The position numbers and the translations under genes are program-made. A stretch of DNA of 34,068 nucleotides from Amylibacter sp. (lineage in GTDB: Bacteria > Pseudomonadota > Alphaproteobacteria > Rhodobacterales > Rhodobacteraceae): the NCBI GenBank assembly GCA_021775375.1, contig JAJFHY010000135.1, forward strand, positions 1 to 34,068, written 5' to 3'. Shown here in pieces: positions 9,483-18,854 of this stretch; position 1 is the stretch's first letter; the number at the start of each line of letters is the position of its first letter. The notes beneath the pieces were generated by a model. The model was not told the DNA's origin and searched no databases. It worked only from the letters and a program-made list of their open reading frames with translations.

Positions 9483-10993
9483 CACGCAGTCCACCTGTAC
9501 AACCAAACCTCGGAAATTGAATGTCCCTCGTGCATTAATTGTGCGCGCATCCCCATGGACCGCGCTGCTTTTGGATCAAAAGTAAATGCCAACCGCACTC
9601 CGCCTGTTTCAGGGTTTCTTTGCAAAACTCCATCACTAACCGTTCCAGTATTGGCACTGATATGGAGGGTAATACTTTCCAAATCATCGGGAATGACATC
9701 ATCATCGGCAAAATCAATTGTTGCGATGTACCCACCCAAGAAGCGTTTTCCCATACGTGTATTTATAACCCGTGTTACAGGTTTTAACGCATCCGGCTCA
9801 TCGCCCCAGCTAAGACGATAAGTGAACTTGTGCTCGCCCCCCGCTGGGATTGGTGATCGCGGGCGCCAATATGCAACAATATTATCATATATTTCCCGAT
9901 CGGCCGGAATCTCTACCAGAGTAACCGAGCCTTTGCCCCAATTTTCGCCCGGCTCCACCCAAAGTCCGGGACGCTTGTGATAGGCCGCTTCAAGGTCGGC
10001 AAAATCCGAAAACTTTCTTGGCCGCTGCATCAACCCGAACCCTTTTGGCCCATCGTCAACAAAACTGCTGACTTGTAGATTTTTAGGGTTTGCCAATGCG
10101 CGCCAGAGAGATTCACCCGCGCCGTTTTGCACCAACAATCCATCGGAATCGTGAACGGCAGGGCGAAAATCATCAAACCTTGCGCGATTGGTTTCATCAA
10201 AAAGAAACATGCTTGTTAATGGGCCAAGACCGATGTGATCCAGCTCTTTGCGCGCAAAAATATGTGCCGAAACATCCATCACTGTGGATGCTCCCGGCGT
10301 GATAACAAAGCTGTAAATCCCTGCAACTGAAGGCCCGTTCAGTAATGCGTGAATAACAATTTCTACTTCCCCTTCAGCGGGGCGTTCAATCCAGAACTTG
10401 GTGAAATCTGGGAATTCTTCACCCTTGGGATCGGCCGTATTCAGGGCTAGCCCGCGCGCAGATAAGCCGTAATGCTGGCCCATTGCGATAGCCCGAAAAT
10501 AGCTGGCCCCCTGCATCACCATGAATTCCTGAAAAATCCCAGGTTCTTCTATCTCTGTACGTAAGCGAAACCCTGAATACCCCAAACCATCCTCTACTGG
10601 CAAGTCGGGCACTTTGTCGGTTTTATCGAAAAGGTTGAAATCGAATCTAAAGTGTTTAGCCATGCCATCTTCAACACTGTAAATCTGAACGGAGTGTTCA
10701 AAATAAAGACCTGGATGGAAAAAATCCACACGGTATGGCGTGTTGGTGTTTTTCCAAAGGGCTTCGTCGTTTTTGAACCAGATGGATTTATACTGGTCAT
10801 ATGTCAGATCGCGCCATTCTTGGGGCACCATATCGGGCGCAACATAGGGGTTACGCGCCAGAGCACGTGCTTCTTCAATCAATGTCACCTTTGAAAACGG
10901 TTGCGTATCCTGCGCCAAAGATGCCGCTTTCGCGGTATGACTGCCAATGGCCGCAAAACCTGCCAACGCTGTTAGAAAGCTACGCCTGTGCAT
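9482..10993 (-). CDS. opgG: Glucan biosynthesis protein OpgG/OpgD family
   Basis: MHRRSFLTALAGFAAIGSHTAKA signal (RR-type); FSKVTLIEEARALARNPYVAP, HFRFDFNLFD, and SNTGT/LYRWTA-type C-terminus. Confidence 0.9.
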   Translation of the reverse strand: MHRRSFLTALAGFAAIGSHTAKAASLAQDTQPFSKVTLIEEARALARNPYVAPDMVPQEWRDLTYDQYKSIWFKNDEALWKNTNTPYRVDFFHPGLYFEHSVQIYSVEDGMAKHFRFDFNLFDKTDKVPDLPVEDGLGYSGFRLRTEIEEPGIFQEFMVMQGASYFRAIAMGQHYGLSARGLALNTADPKGEEFPDFTKFWIERPAEGEVEIVIHALLNGPSVAGIYSFVITPGASTVMDVSAHIFARKELDHIGLGPLTSMFLFDETNRARFDDFRPAVHDSDGLLVQNGAGESLWRALANPKNLQVSSFVDDGPKGFGLMQRPRKFSDFADLEAAYHKRPGLWVEPGENWGKGSVTLVEIPADREIYDNIVAYWRPRSPIPAGGEHKFTYRLSWGDEPDALKPVTRVINTRMGKRFLGGYIATIDFADDDVIPDDLESITLHISANTGTVSDGVLQRNPETGGVRLAFTFDPKAARSMGMRAQLMHEGHSISEVWLYRWTA

Positions 10994-10996
10994 TGA

Positions 10997-12232
10997 TTAA
11001 ACCTTTGCTGTTCGCCAAGGGTGTTTTTTGATCCATGATACAAAATATGCCACCGCAATAATCGCGGCTATACCAAGGAAGTTAACCAATGCCGTCTTAA
11101 GTGTAGAACGCCCGATTTGGTCCAGCAACAAACCGCTGAAACGGGCAAAAACCATCGAAAAAACAAAAACAGCAAGCGATTGTGAGCCCACTTTCATGAT
11201 AATTTTGACCACATAGGCCCAAGCGGTAGAAAGCTTTGTTTGGCCAGTTGTGATCAAACGTTTGCCGCCCTCTCCGGCAACAACCCATCCTAGATAGGCC
11301 AAAGCCAGAAAATGCACATATCGCAAAATACCAAAATCGGATTTGCTGATCATCCACTTATGGGCAATCCGCCAGTCTCTCGCCCAGTCAAAGCCAAACT
11401 CACGCATCCCGATATGCGAAAACGGAATATTAATTACAACAAGAAATACCGCCAATGCAATCAACTGCACATTGACAGGAGGCGCGGGGATCCATCCGCG
11501 CATGAATGCAAAGCCGGTGAAAAAGATCAATTGCCACCCAAACGGATTGAAGAACCATTGTCTTGCAGACCAAGGCTCTGCAGGCAAGCTGAGTGCCAAT
11601 TCGGGGTTTCCCAAATTTTTGAGCAGCAAATGCTGCGCAAAAAACCAAACAGCAAAAACCAAAGCAGCCACAAGCCCCAGATGAATACGTGAAGCAGCCA
11701 TTACAAAAGGCATCATTGCCAGTATCGCAAGATACATTGGCAGAATATCAAAATAGTTCGGTACATACGTTAGGGTAAATAATCCGATCATATTCTGCGC
11801 AGGATGGTTAAAGAACGGCACCAAATTCAGACTGCCAACATAATTTTTTTGAAATAACCCGGTGCTGTCAAAAAAGGCCAACATCATTGCAATTGTAAAA
11901 AACATTGCAATATGCGCCCAGTATACTTGCCAGACCCGATAACCAACGCGGGCAGAACCCAGCACCCATCCGGCGCGATCAAATGTGCGACCAAAAGCAA
12001 TGGCAGAGGCCATGCCGGAGCAAAAAACAAACATTTCGGTTGCATCCGAAAAACCCCAGCGCGCTGGTATCCAACTGGTGAAATAATTACCCGGAGTATG
12101 TGCAAAAAGAATGATAAACATCGCCATGCCGCGGTAAAAATCCAAACGTGGATCGCGGACTGTTGAGACAGGTGCACTTGATTTGGCCTCAGTCATCGTC
12201 ACAGAATATGGATTTGCCGCAGTCATACTCAT
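10997..12232 (-). CDS. opgC: OpgC family membrane acyl/succinyl-transferase
   Basis: RDPRLDFYRGMAMFIILFAHTPGNYFTSWIPARWGFSDATEMFVFCSGMASAIAFG; about 10 TM segments; 3 bp upstream of opgG. Confidence 0.88.
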   Translation of the reverse strand: MSMTAANPYSVTMTEAKSSAPVSTVRDPRLDFYRGMAMFIILFAHTPGNYFTSWIPARWGFSDATEMFVFCSGMASAIAFGRTFDRAGWVLGSARVGYRVWQVYWAHIAMFFTIAMMLAFFDSTGLFQKNYVGSLNLVPFFNHPAQNMIGLFTLTYVPNYFDILPMYLAILAMMPFVMAASRIHLGLVAALVFAVWFFAQHLLLKNLGNPELALSLPAEPWSARQWFFNPFGWQLIFFTGFAFMRGWIPAPPVNVQLIALAVFLVVINIPFSHIGMREFGFDWARDWRIAHKWMISKSDFGILRYVHFLALAYLGWVVAGEGGKRLITTGQTKLSTAWAYVVKIIMKVGSQSLAVFVFSMVFARFSGLLLDQIGRSTLKTALVNFLGIAAIIAVAYFVSWIKKHPWRTAKV

Positions 12233-12281
12233 TCAAATACTCTCCCAGATCGAAAAGGTCGATTCACCTCTGCAAACTTTG

Positions 12282-13655
12282 TTACTCCGCAGGCTGTTGC
12301 ATAAACGGTATATTACCACCGCGTCCCGATGAGATCATTTCAAATCTTACAGACGCATACCTATCTTCTGCGCCTCTGCGTTTGGCTTTACGCTCGTTCA
12401 GGATTGCTTCGGCTTCATTCAAGAAACCCGCACGAATGCCGGCGTCAATCGTCAAACGTTCAAAAACATCCCGCTGTGCATGGCTGCCACCTGCTGTTTG
12501 AATTTTCCCGCGTGCATTTGCAAGGTTAATAAAGGCCGTAGTGTAATCCGCTTCACCAAAGGCCTCTAGTCCTACTGCGGCGGCAAGACCGGGATCGGCC
12601 ATAGCTTTTTCGACATCGGTTTTATTTCTTTGCGCGTCTTTGTGCATCCGTGCCATCAGGGTTTTTATCGCTTCATTGCGATTGTCGCCCACAAGTGCCA
12701 GCATATAATGCAAATCGGCAAAAATCAGACAACCGTCTTCTGTGCGGTTTTCAGAAAAATCAGCCAGTTCTTCCCAGCGGTTACCAACATCGACACCTTC
12801 CAGTTCCAGACGGCTAAGCATGGAAGTGCCATTGGATATGTCACGATAATCATCTGTTTGATCTTTGCGCACTTCAGTATCGTAAAGCCATAGAACCTTA
12901 TCGATCTGTCCCTGATCAAGATACATCAGGGCCTTGTGCCACCACACATGATAGCGAAAGTTGTTGCAGTGCGCCCAAGCGTGTTCACGACCCTCAAGCC
13001 ATTCAAGACCCGCCTTTGCATTGCCCGTCATGTCATAAACATGGGCAATCGCATGCAGGCCCCATGCGTCATCAGGAGCTTGCAGCATGCCTTCGCGTCC
13101 GGCGATTTCAGCCAGACTGTAATCGCCGGTTTCTTCCAGCGAAAATGAATGGCAGCCCAGCAGGTAGCCGCGCCCGACATGGTGTTCCTCATAGGCGGGC
13201 AAAACAGCCTCGATGGAACTTCGCATATGAGCAGAATCGCCTAGGATAAACGAAATGGCGTGGGATACTTTCATAGCCAGACTGTCTTGTGGATAGTCTT
13301 TCAAAATGTCTTCAATACGGTTGCGCGCAGCAACTTGTTGCCCGGCCAACCATAAGCTAAGTGCTTCAACATAGCCACACTCGCGCGGGTTGGCTGCCAC
13401 ATTATCAAGGGCAATGCGTGCCGCTTTTTCAGCGTCAATTGCAGTTTGCACCAGCTCACGGCGGCCTAACATCAAATAGAACAAACCCTTAGCTGCATGG
13501 CCAAGAGCGAAATTCGGTTCGCGTTTCAACACATCCGCCAAATGCGTTGGTGTGACAGCTGCATGAGAAAGAAAGCCGAGTTGCATCTTGTTCCAACTTT
13601 CAAGTGCTGCAGGTGTTTCAAGCGAAACATCGCTCCCAAATATATCAGTCAGCAT
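12282..13655 (-). CDS. Tetratricopeptide repeat protein, TTC38-like
   Basis: DDAWGLHAIAHVYDMTGNAKAGLEWLEGREHAWAHCNNFRYHVWWHKALMYLDQG resembles the TTC38 family. Confidence 0.75.
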   Translation of the reverse strand: MLTDIFGSDVSLETPAALESWNKMQLGFLSHAAVTPTHLADVLKREPNFALGHAAKGLFYLMLGRRELVQTAIDAEKAARIALDNVAANPRECGYVEALSLWLAGQQVAARNRIEDILKDYPQDSLAMKVSHAISFILGDSAHMRSSIEAVLPAYEEHHVGRGYLLGCHSFSLEETGDYSLAEIAGREGMLQAPDDAWGLHAIAHVYDMTGNAKAGLEWLEGREHAWAHCNNFRYHVWWHKALMYLDQGQIDKVLWLYDTEVRKDQTDDYRDISNGTSMLSRLELEGVDVGNRWEELADFSENRTEDGCLIFADLHYMLALVGDNRNEAIKTLMARMHKDAQRNKTDVEKAMADPGLAAAVGLEAFGEADYTTAFINLANARGKIQTAGGSHAQRDVFERLTIDAGIRAGFLNEAEAILNERKAKRRGAEDRYASVRFEMISSGRGGNIPFMQQPAE

Positions 13656-13754
13656 CCAAGATTTCCTTTACACACAATAAATTAGCTATTGAGTGTATAA
13701 TGCCTAAGCATTGAAATAAGAATAGTTTGTAACCCTTGATAACGGCGAAGTGAC

Positions 13755-13787
13755 CAATGCTTCAAAAGTCCGCGAGCGGAGGCATTG
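13755..13787. other. Two-part stem-loop (possible attenuator or processing structure)
   Basis: CAATGC-TTCAAAAG-TCCGC-GA-GCGGA-G-GCATTG; outer 6-bp and inner 5-bp stems in the gap between the DUF302 and TPR genes. Confidence 0.4.
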
Positions 13788-13822
13788 ATAGTTATGGCCT
13801 TAACTAAGGGATTTTATGCGTT

Positions 13823-14299
13823 TTATTGTGCAGGCGCAGCCTTCTGCGCAATTTTCTGTAACACACCATCAAGCTCGTTTGCCAAATCGCGCAGTTCTTG
13901 CCCGCCTTCATCCATATAAGGCGCAAACACCGCAGAAGCGGTTTTATATGACAACGTAGCGGTTTTATCTTCGTTTTCTGTAATATAAAGCCTTATCGGG
14001 GCTTCAATTCCAGCGGCTACGGACGCGGCCAGCATTCTGCGGGCGTAGTCATTGCGATACACCCCAATGACGATATTTCCCGGAATTTTAATCCCCTGGC
14101 TTTTCGCCCCGACCGTAGCACTTGCCTGCGTCACAATCCCAATTGGTGCTTTACTGATCGCAGAGCGGGTGCGTTTAACCAATTGGTTGTAACTATAGCT
14201 TGTGGGATAGACAGCCCATCCGTCGCGCGGGGCAATGGATTGTGCATTTGCCAGTAAAGGTGTTACCAAAAAAGCTATAAAAATCATAAAATTACGCAT
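13823..14299 (-). CDS. Exported DUF302 family protein
   Basis: Signal peptide; YSYNQLVKRTRSAISKAPIGIVTQASAT..., VYRNDYARRMLAASVAAGIEAPIRLYITENEDKTATLSYKTASAVFAPY. Confidence 0.72.
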   Translation of the reverse strand: MRNFMIFIAFLVTPLLANAQSIAPRDGWAVYPTSYSYNQLVKRTRSAISKAPIGIVTQASATVGAKSQGIKIPGNIVIGVYRNDYARRMLAASVAAGIEAPIRLYITENEDKTATLSYKTASAVFAPYMDEGGQELRDLANELDGVLQKIAQKAAPAQ

Positions 14300-14310
14300 G
14301 TTAAATCTCC

Positions 14311-15501
14311 TTACTTTGGGGGTAGCGGGTCAATATACTCTGCAAACACTGCATCCGTATCCTGACCGAAATGCGGCGGTGGGCTGCGATAGGTCACAGG
14401 CGTACGAGATAATTTCAATGGGTTGCCCAGCAATGACACAGCCCCGCCTTTTACATCTTTATCAGGTACAGAAATAACCATATCACGCGCCTTTGCCTGA
14501 TCGGAATGAAGTGCCTCTTCAACGTTATTGATCGGGCCAACGGGTACTTTGATGGCTTCGAGCCCAGCAATAATATCGGCCGTTTTCATATGTACCAATG
14601 CAGCACTTATCAACACTGTCAACGCGGCGCGGTTATCGATACGGGCAACGTTAGTGGCATAACTCGGGTCATCCGCCAGTTCAGGATGATCTATAAAATC
14701 ACAAAATCGCCTAAACTGTGCATCATTGCCAACAGCCACGATGACATGCCCATCCGTGCCGGCATAAACGCTATAGGGCACAATGTTGGGGTGTCCATTG
14801 CCCTGCCTTGCAGGTACCTTGCCAGATGTCAGGAAATTTGTGCCCTCATTGATCAGCCAAGCCATTTGTGTATCAACCAAAGCCACATCTATATGCTGAC
14901 CTTCGCCCGTGCGTTCCAAGTGGCGCAAAGCTGCCAGAATGCCTATGGTGGCATACATCCCGCACATCACGTCAGCAATACCTACACCGACTTTCATCGG
15001 TTGCCCGTCTTCGTCTCCGGTAAGGCTCATGATCCCACCATAGGCTTGCGCCATCAGATCATAGCCGGGCTTTTCACTGTTTGGGCCCGTTTGACCAAAA
15101 CCGGAAATAGAGCAATAGACCAGTTCCGGATGAACCTTTAACATCGTGTCATGATCAAGTCCGTATTTCGCCAACCCGCCCGGCTTGAAATTCTCAACGA
15201 CAATGTCAGCGCGCGCAGCTAATTGGCGGATAATATCCTGCCCTTCAGGTGTTGCTATATCAACCGCAATTGATTTCTTATTACGATTTGCACACATGAA
15301 ATAGGCGCTTAGGTCTGTGTTTTCACCATCTAGCCCAGTGGCATAGTTCGGCCCCCAGCTTCTGGTGTCATCCCCACCTGATTTAGGGTTTTCGATCTTT
15401 AAAATCGTTGCGCCAAGATCTCCCAGCATTTGTGTCGCCGTGGGTCCTGCTAAAATGCGTGAAAGATCAAGAACGATCAATCCGTCTAGTGCTCCAGTCA
15501 T
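14311..15501 (-). CDS. CaiB/BaiF CoA-transferase family protein
   Basis: GALDGLIVLDLSRILAGPTATQMLGDLGATILKIENPKSGGDDTRSWGP; NRNKKSIAVDIATPEGQDIIRQL; GYDLMAQAYGGIMSLTGDEDGQPMKVG. Confidence 0.93.
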   Translation of the reverse strand: MTGALDGLIVLDLSRILAGPTATQMLGDLGATILKIENPKSGGDDTRSWGPNYATGLDGENTDLSAYFMCANRNKKSIAVDIATPEGQDIIRQLAARADIVVENFKPGGLAKYGLDHDTMLKVHPELVYCSISGFGQTGPNSEKPGYDLMAQAYGGIMSLTGDEDGQPMKVGVGIADVMCGMYATIGILAALRHLERTGEGQHIDVALVDTQMAWLINEGTNFLTSGKVPARQGNGHPNIVPYSVYAGTDGHVIVAVGNDAQFRRFCDFIDHPELADDPSYATNVARIDNRAALTVLISAALVHMKTADIIAGLEAIKVPVGPINNVEEALHSDQAKARDMVISVPDKDVKGGAVSLLGNPLKLSRTPVTYRSPPPHFGQDTDAVFAEYIDPLPPK

Positions 15502-15514
15502 TCTTATATCCTAT

Positions 15515-17137
15515 CTATAGACGACCATCATAGGCCCCACGTTCAATAGTTGCAGCAATCAGCGTGAACGTTTCTGCTTTTTGCGCATGTTCCAAAGCTG
15601 CACACAACTCGTTACGCGTCGCAACCGTATAAGCGTCCCCTCCAAAGGCACGCGCTATCGCGCCATAATCGTGAAGCCCAAAATCAACAGCGTGATTTAT
15701 CATTTGCCGTTGCCTTTGTTTCAGTTCAATCAACGCAAGGCTCGCATCGACAAAGACCAGAAATATCGGCTTTATCCCCAACTCCGCCACTGTTGCAAGT
15801 TCGCCTGCAACCATCAAAAACCCGGCATCGCCGGAAAATGAAATCACAGGCTTGTCAGGAGATGCTATTTTTGCCCCCATCGCCAATGGAACAGCGCATC
15901 CCATTGTGCAAAATGCAGATGATTGCATCAGCCCGCGTGGTTCATAACATGTCCACATTTGCGACAATAATATACGGTGTGCCCCACTATCGGCCGTAGC
16001 CAGTGTTGTTTCAGGTAAGCGTTTTCGGCACTCGTCGATTATTGCTGCAGGCCCCCATATTTCATCATGTGGAAAGGCTTGCTGTAACGCTAATTTTACC
16101 GCATCAATTTCGCCATTAACCCATGTTGGTTGTGTGCCGGACCCAGTGGCGATTGTCCGCAAGCTAATACCTGTATCTGCAACAAAATTCAAAGTTGCCT
16201 GATGCATATAATGATGATTTGGCACAGCTGATATATCTATGACATTCGTTTTTGCCGGATCCCATAGCCCACGCCAACCAGTGCGCATTTCAATCGGATC
16301 ATAGCCTGCGCAGATTATCAAATCCGCCGCCTGAACAAACGGCACCAATGTTTTATCTGCTAGTGGCGATAAACCAGCAGCCCCTAAGCACAGTGAATAT
16401 GTTTCAGGCACGATACCCTTGGCTTTATACGTTGTCAGAAATGGGACGTTAAATTTTTCACAAAACGCCTGAATATCTGCCCCAGCATCATCATTCATTG
16501 CGTCCAGACCAACAATCATAACTGGGCGTTTGGCGGCTGAAAGCCAGCCGCGTGCCAGATCAAGATCAGGCCCTTCGGCTGGTGCGACCTTGCTTGCAAT
16601 GGCGCGCCTAGACAGGTGTGATGTTACACCGTCCATATCCGCAACAGAGATAGGTACATCTACATGAACAGGCCCGGGGCGTCCTTCGGTTGCTATACCA
16701 ACGGCCTTATCTGCAACAACATCCGCCCCTTTAGCAGTCAGACGAAATGTTGCTTTAGTGATTGTTTCAAATATCGCTCCGTGGTCCATAATCTGATGTG
16801 TATATGTCAACGCCTCATCTTCATCGACACAACCTGTCAAAACAATAAGCGGCACACGGTCTTGATGCGCATTGGCAATTGAATTGACGCCGTTCATTGC
16901 ACCGGGCCCCAATGTTGCAACTAAAATAGCCGGCGCACCCGTGCGATGATATACACCTTCAGCCATAAAGCCTGCGCTGTTTTCATGCTTAACAAGTGTA
17001 AATCTTATCCCAGCCTTTCGCAGCGCATCAATAATCGTTAAAACTTCGCCACCAGGCATACCGAATGCATGGCGACAACCAGCTTTATATAGCCGTTTTG
17101 CAAGAATATCTGCAGCACGACGGGGTGAATGTCTCAT
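15515..17137 (-). CDS. Acetolactate synthase-like thiamine diphosphate-dependent enzyme
   Basis: ORF 15515..17173; ATG at 17137 preceded by GAGG. KHENSAGFMAEG catalytic Glu region, GPGAMNGVNSIANAHQDRVPLIVLTG, FSGDAGFLMVAGELATVAELG ThDP-binding motif. Confidence 0.87.
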   Translation of the reverse strand: MRHSPRRAADILAKRLYKAGCRHAFGMPGGEVLTIIDALRKAGIRFTLVKHENSAGFMAEGVYHRTGAPAILVATLGPGAMNGVNSIANAHQDRVPLIVLTGCVDEDEALTYTHQIMDHGAIFETITKATFRLTAKGADVVADKAVGIATEGRPGPVHVDVPISVADMDGVTSHLSRRAIASKVAPAEGPDLDLARGWLSAAKRPVMIVGLDAMNDDAGADIQAFCEKFNVPFLTTYKAKGIVPETYSLCLGAAGLSPLADKTLVPFVQAADLIICAGYDPIEMRTGWRGLWDPAKTNVIDISAVPNHHYMHQATLNFVADTGISLRTIATGSGTQPTWVNGEIDAVKLALQQAFPHDEIWGPAAIIDECRKRLPETTLATADSGAHRILLSQMWTCYEPRGLMQSSAFCTMGCAVPLAMGAKIASPDKPVISFSGDAGFLMVAGELATVAELGIKPIFLVFVDASLALIELKQRQRQMINHAVDFGLHDYGAIARAFGGDAYTVATRNELCAALEHAQKAETFTLIAATIERGAYDGRL

Positions 17138-17265
17138 TGGAACCTCATTAAGTTTCAGCTGTAATTTATACATCTACAAACTGGTCAATAGACACAAGAT
17201 TAAAAAACGAATTTACATTCAATAACCTAAACAACGAAATTAATAATCCTAACAATGATTTAAAT

Positions 17266-17279
17266 TTGATACAGCGCAA
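17266..17279. promoter_or_regulatory. FNR/NnrR-type box upstream of nnrS
   Basis: TTGATACAGCGCAA (TTG-N8-CAA), 56 bp upstream of the proposed nnrS ATG. Confidence 0.45.
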
Positions 17280-17334
17280 AGAATCCTTAATTGAATTGTA
17301 TAGTGTCCTTATAATTCAAAAAACGGATAGCATA

Positions 17335-18522
17335 ATGCCACATAAAAGACGTAAGGCCTATTATGGGCCAACATTGCTTAGCTACGGATTCAGGCCGTTT
17401 TTTCTGCTAGCCCTTATATTTGCCTCAACAGTAATTCCATTATGGGTTGCAACTTACCAAGGATTTGTTGAAATTAGCGGGCCATTTCAATCAGTTGACT
17501 GGCACGTCCATGAAATGTTGTTTGGTTATTCAGCTGCTGTTATTTGTGGTTTTTTGTTTACTGCAATACCGAATTGGACCGGGCGCATGCCAATACGTGG
17601 CTGGCCGTTGGGGGTTCTTATATTTCTATGGATTGCCGGGCGTTTGGCGATGTCAGGAATTGGAGGATTTCGCCCGCCATTTATAGTGCTGATAATTGAC
17701 AGCTCGTTTCTGTTCGCAGTCGGGTTAATGGTTGTGATCGAGGTCGTTGCGGGCCGCAATTGGAAGAATTTAAAAGTCATCATTCCGATCCTGATATTTC
17801 TTGGCGCAAATATTTTATATCACACAGAAGTTTTAACTCAGGGCTCTGCCGAGTATGGCCGTCGCTTAGGTTTTGCCGTCGTAGTCTTTTTGATCACCTT
17901 GATTGGTGGGCGGGTAATTCCCAGCTTCACCCGTAACTGGTTGGCTAAATCAAACCAAGGCAAGCTTCCCGTCCCGTTTAATCGCTTTGATGGCGTTTGT
18001 TTAGTGGCTGGTGCCTGTGCTTTAATCGCTTGGGTAATTCTACCTAATGCACGATTTGTAGGATGGATTTTAATAATCACATCGGGTTTACACCTTGTCC
18101 GTTTGCTGCGCTGGCGTGGCTATCGCACATTCAGATCACCGCTTTTGGTGATGTTGCATGTCGCTTACAGTTTCATACCACTGGGCCTGTTTGTACTAGG
18201 TATAGGCGCGCAAACCGCCGGGTTACACCTACTTGGCATAGGGGCAATCGGCGGTATGACAACAGCCGTTATGATGCGTGCGTCTTTGGGTCATACTGGT
18301 CGTGCGCTAATAGCAAGCTCAAGCCTTGTGGTGGCATTTCTACTGATCGTATTGGCGGCAATCATTCGAAGTGCTGCCCCTTACGTCGAAGTTGCAATGT
18401 TATCGGGCATAGAAATTGCTGCAATAATATGGACCATTGGCTATGCAATGATTTTGTTTCATCTCGGGCCCTGGCTGTGCTCGGCAAGTATAAAGCGTCG
18501 TACACCGAGTAAACCGCCCTAA
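17335..18522 (+). CDS. nnrS: NnrS family protein (heme/copper membrane protein)
   Basis: ORF 17266..18522, ATG at 17335: LLSYGFRPFFLLALIFA, DWHVHEMLFGYSAAVICGFLFTAIPNWTGR, GGRVIPSFTRNWL, MRASLGHTGR. Confidence 0.92.
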   Translation: MPHKRRKAYYGPTLLSYGFRPFFLLALIFASTVIPLWVATYQGFVEISGPFQSVDWHVHEMLFGYSAAVICGFLFTAIPNWTGRMPIRGWPLGVLIFLWIAGRLAMSGIGGFRPPFIVLIIDSSFLFAVGLMVVIEVVAGRNWKNLKVIIPILIFLGANILYHTEVLTQGSAEYGRRLGFAVVVFLITLIGGRVIPSFTRNWLAKSNQGKLPVPFNRFDGVCLVAGACALIAWVILPNARFVGWILIITSGLHLVRLLRWRGYRTFRSPLLVMLHVAYSFIPLGLFVLGIGAQTAGLHLLGIGAIGGMTTAVMMRASLGHTGRALIASSSLVVAFLLIVLAAIIRSAAPYVEVAMLSGIEIAAIIWTIGYAMILFHLGPWLCSASIKRRTPSKPP

Positions 18523-18755
18523 AACGCTTTAAATGTCAGTGTTGTAAGTGAACGTTCAATACCTTCGATATCCAAAAGATTATCATTGACCCATTTGCCA
18601 ACGTCTACATCCTTTGGTGGATAGATTTGTGCCATTAGGTCCCACTCGCCACTTGTCGAATAGAGTTGCGAAACAAACTCGCGCTCATAAAGCGCTTCTG
18701 CAACATTGTAGGCTGTCCCCGGCTTACAACGCAACTGGACAAATATAACATTCAT
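18519..18755 (-). CDS. Stand-alone Lrp/AsnC ligand-binding (RAM) domain protein
   Basis: MNVIFVQLRCKPGTAYNVAEALYEREFVSQLYSTSGEWDLMAQI; no HTH; ATG 18755 with AAGGAG upstream. Confidence 0.8.
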   Translation of the reverse strand: MNVIFVQLRCKPGTAYNVAEALYEREFVSQLYSTSGEWDLMAQIYPPKDVDVGKWVNDNLLDIEGIERSLTTLTFKAF

Positions 18756-18854
18756 CAAACTCTCCTTGTCAAATCAGACAAATTACTTATCCGAACTTAG
18801 TCTTTGTACGCTATAACGCAATCCAAGTTTTATCTATTTTACAAGGAACGCTAA

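Noticed and set aside
11312-11692. Two overlapping plus-strand ORFs (126 and 113 aa) within opgC
   Set aside because: Shadow ORFs of a well-supported membrane protein gene.
14506-15141. 211-aa plus-strand ORF
   Set aside because: Antisense to the CaiB/BaiF gene; Cys/His-rich with no recognisable domain.
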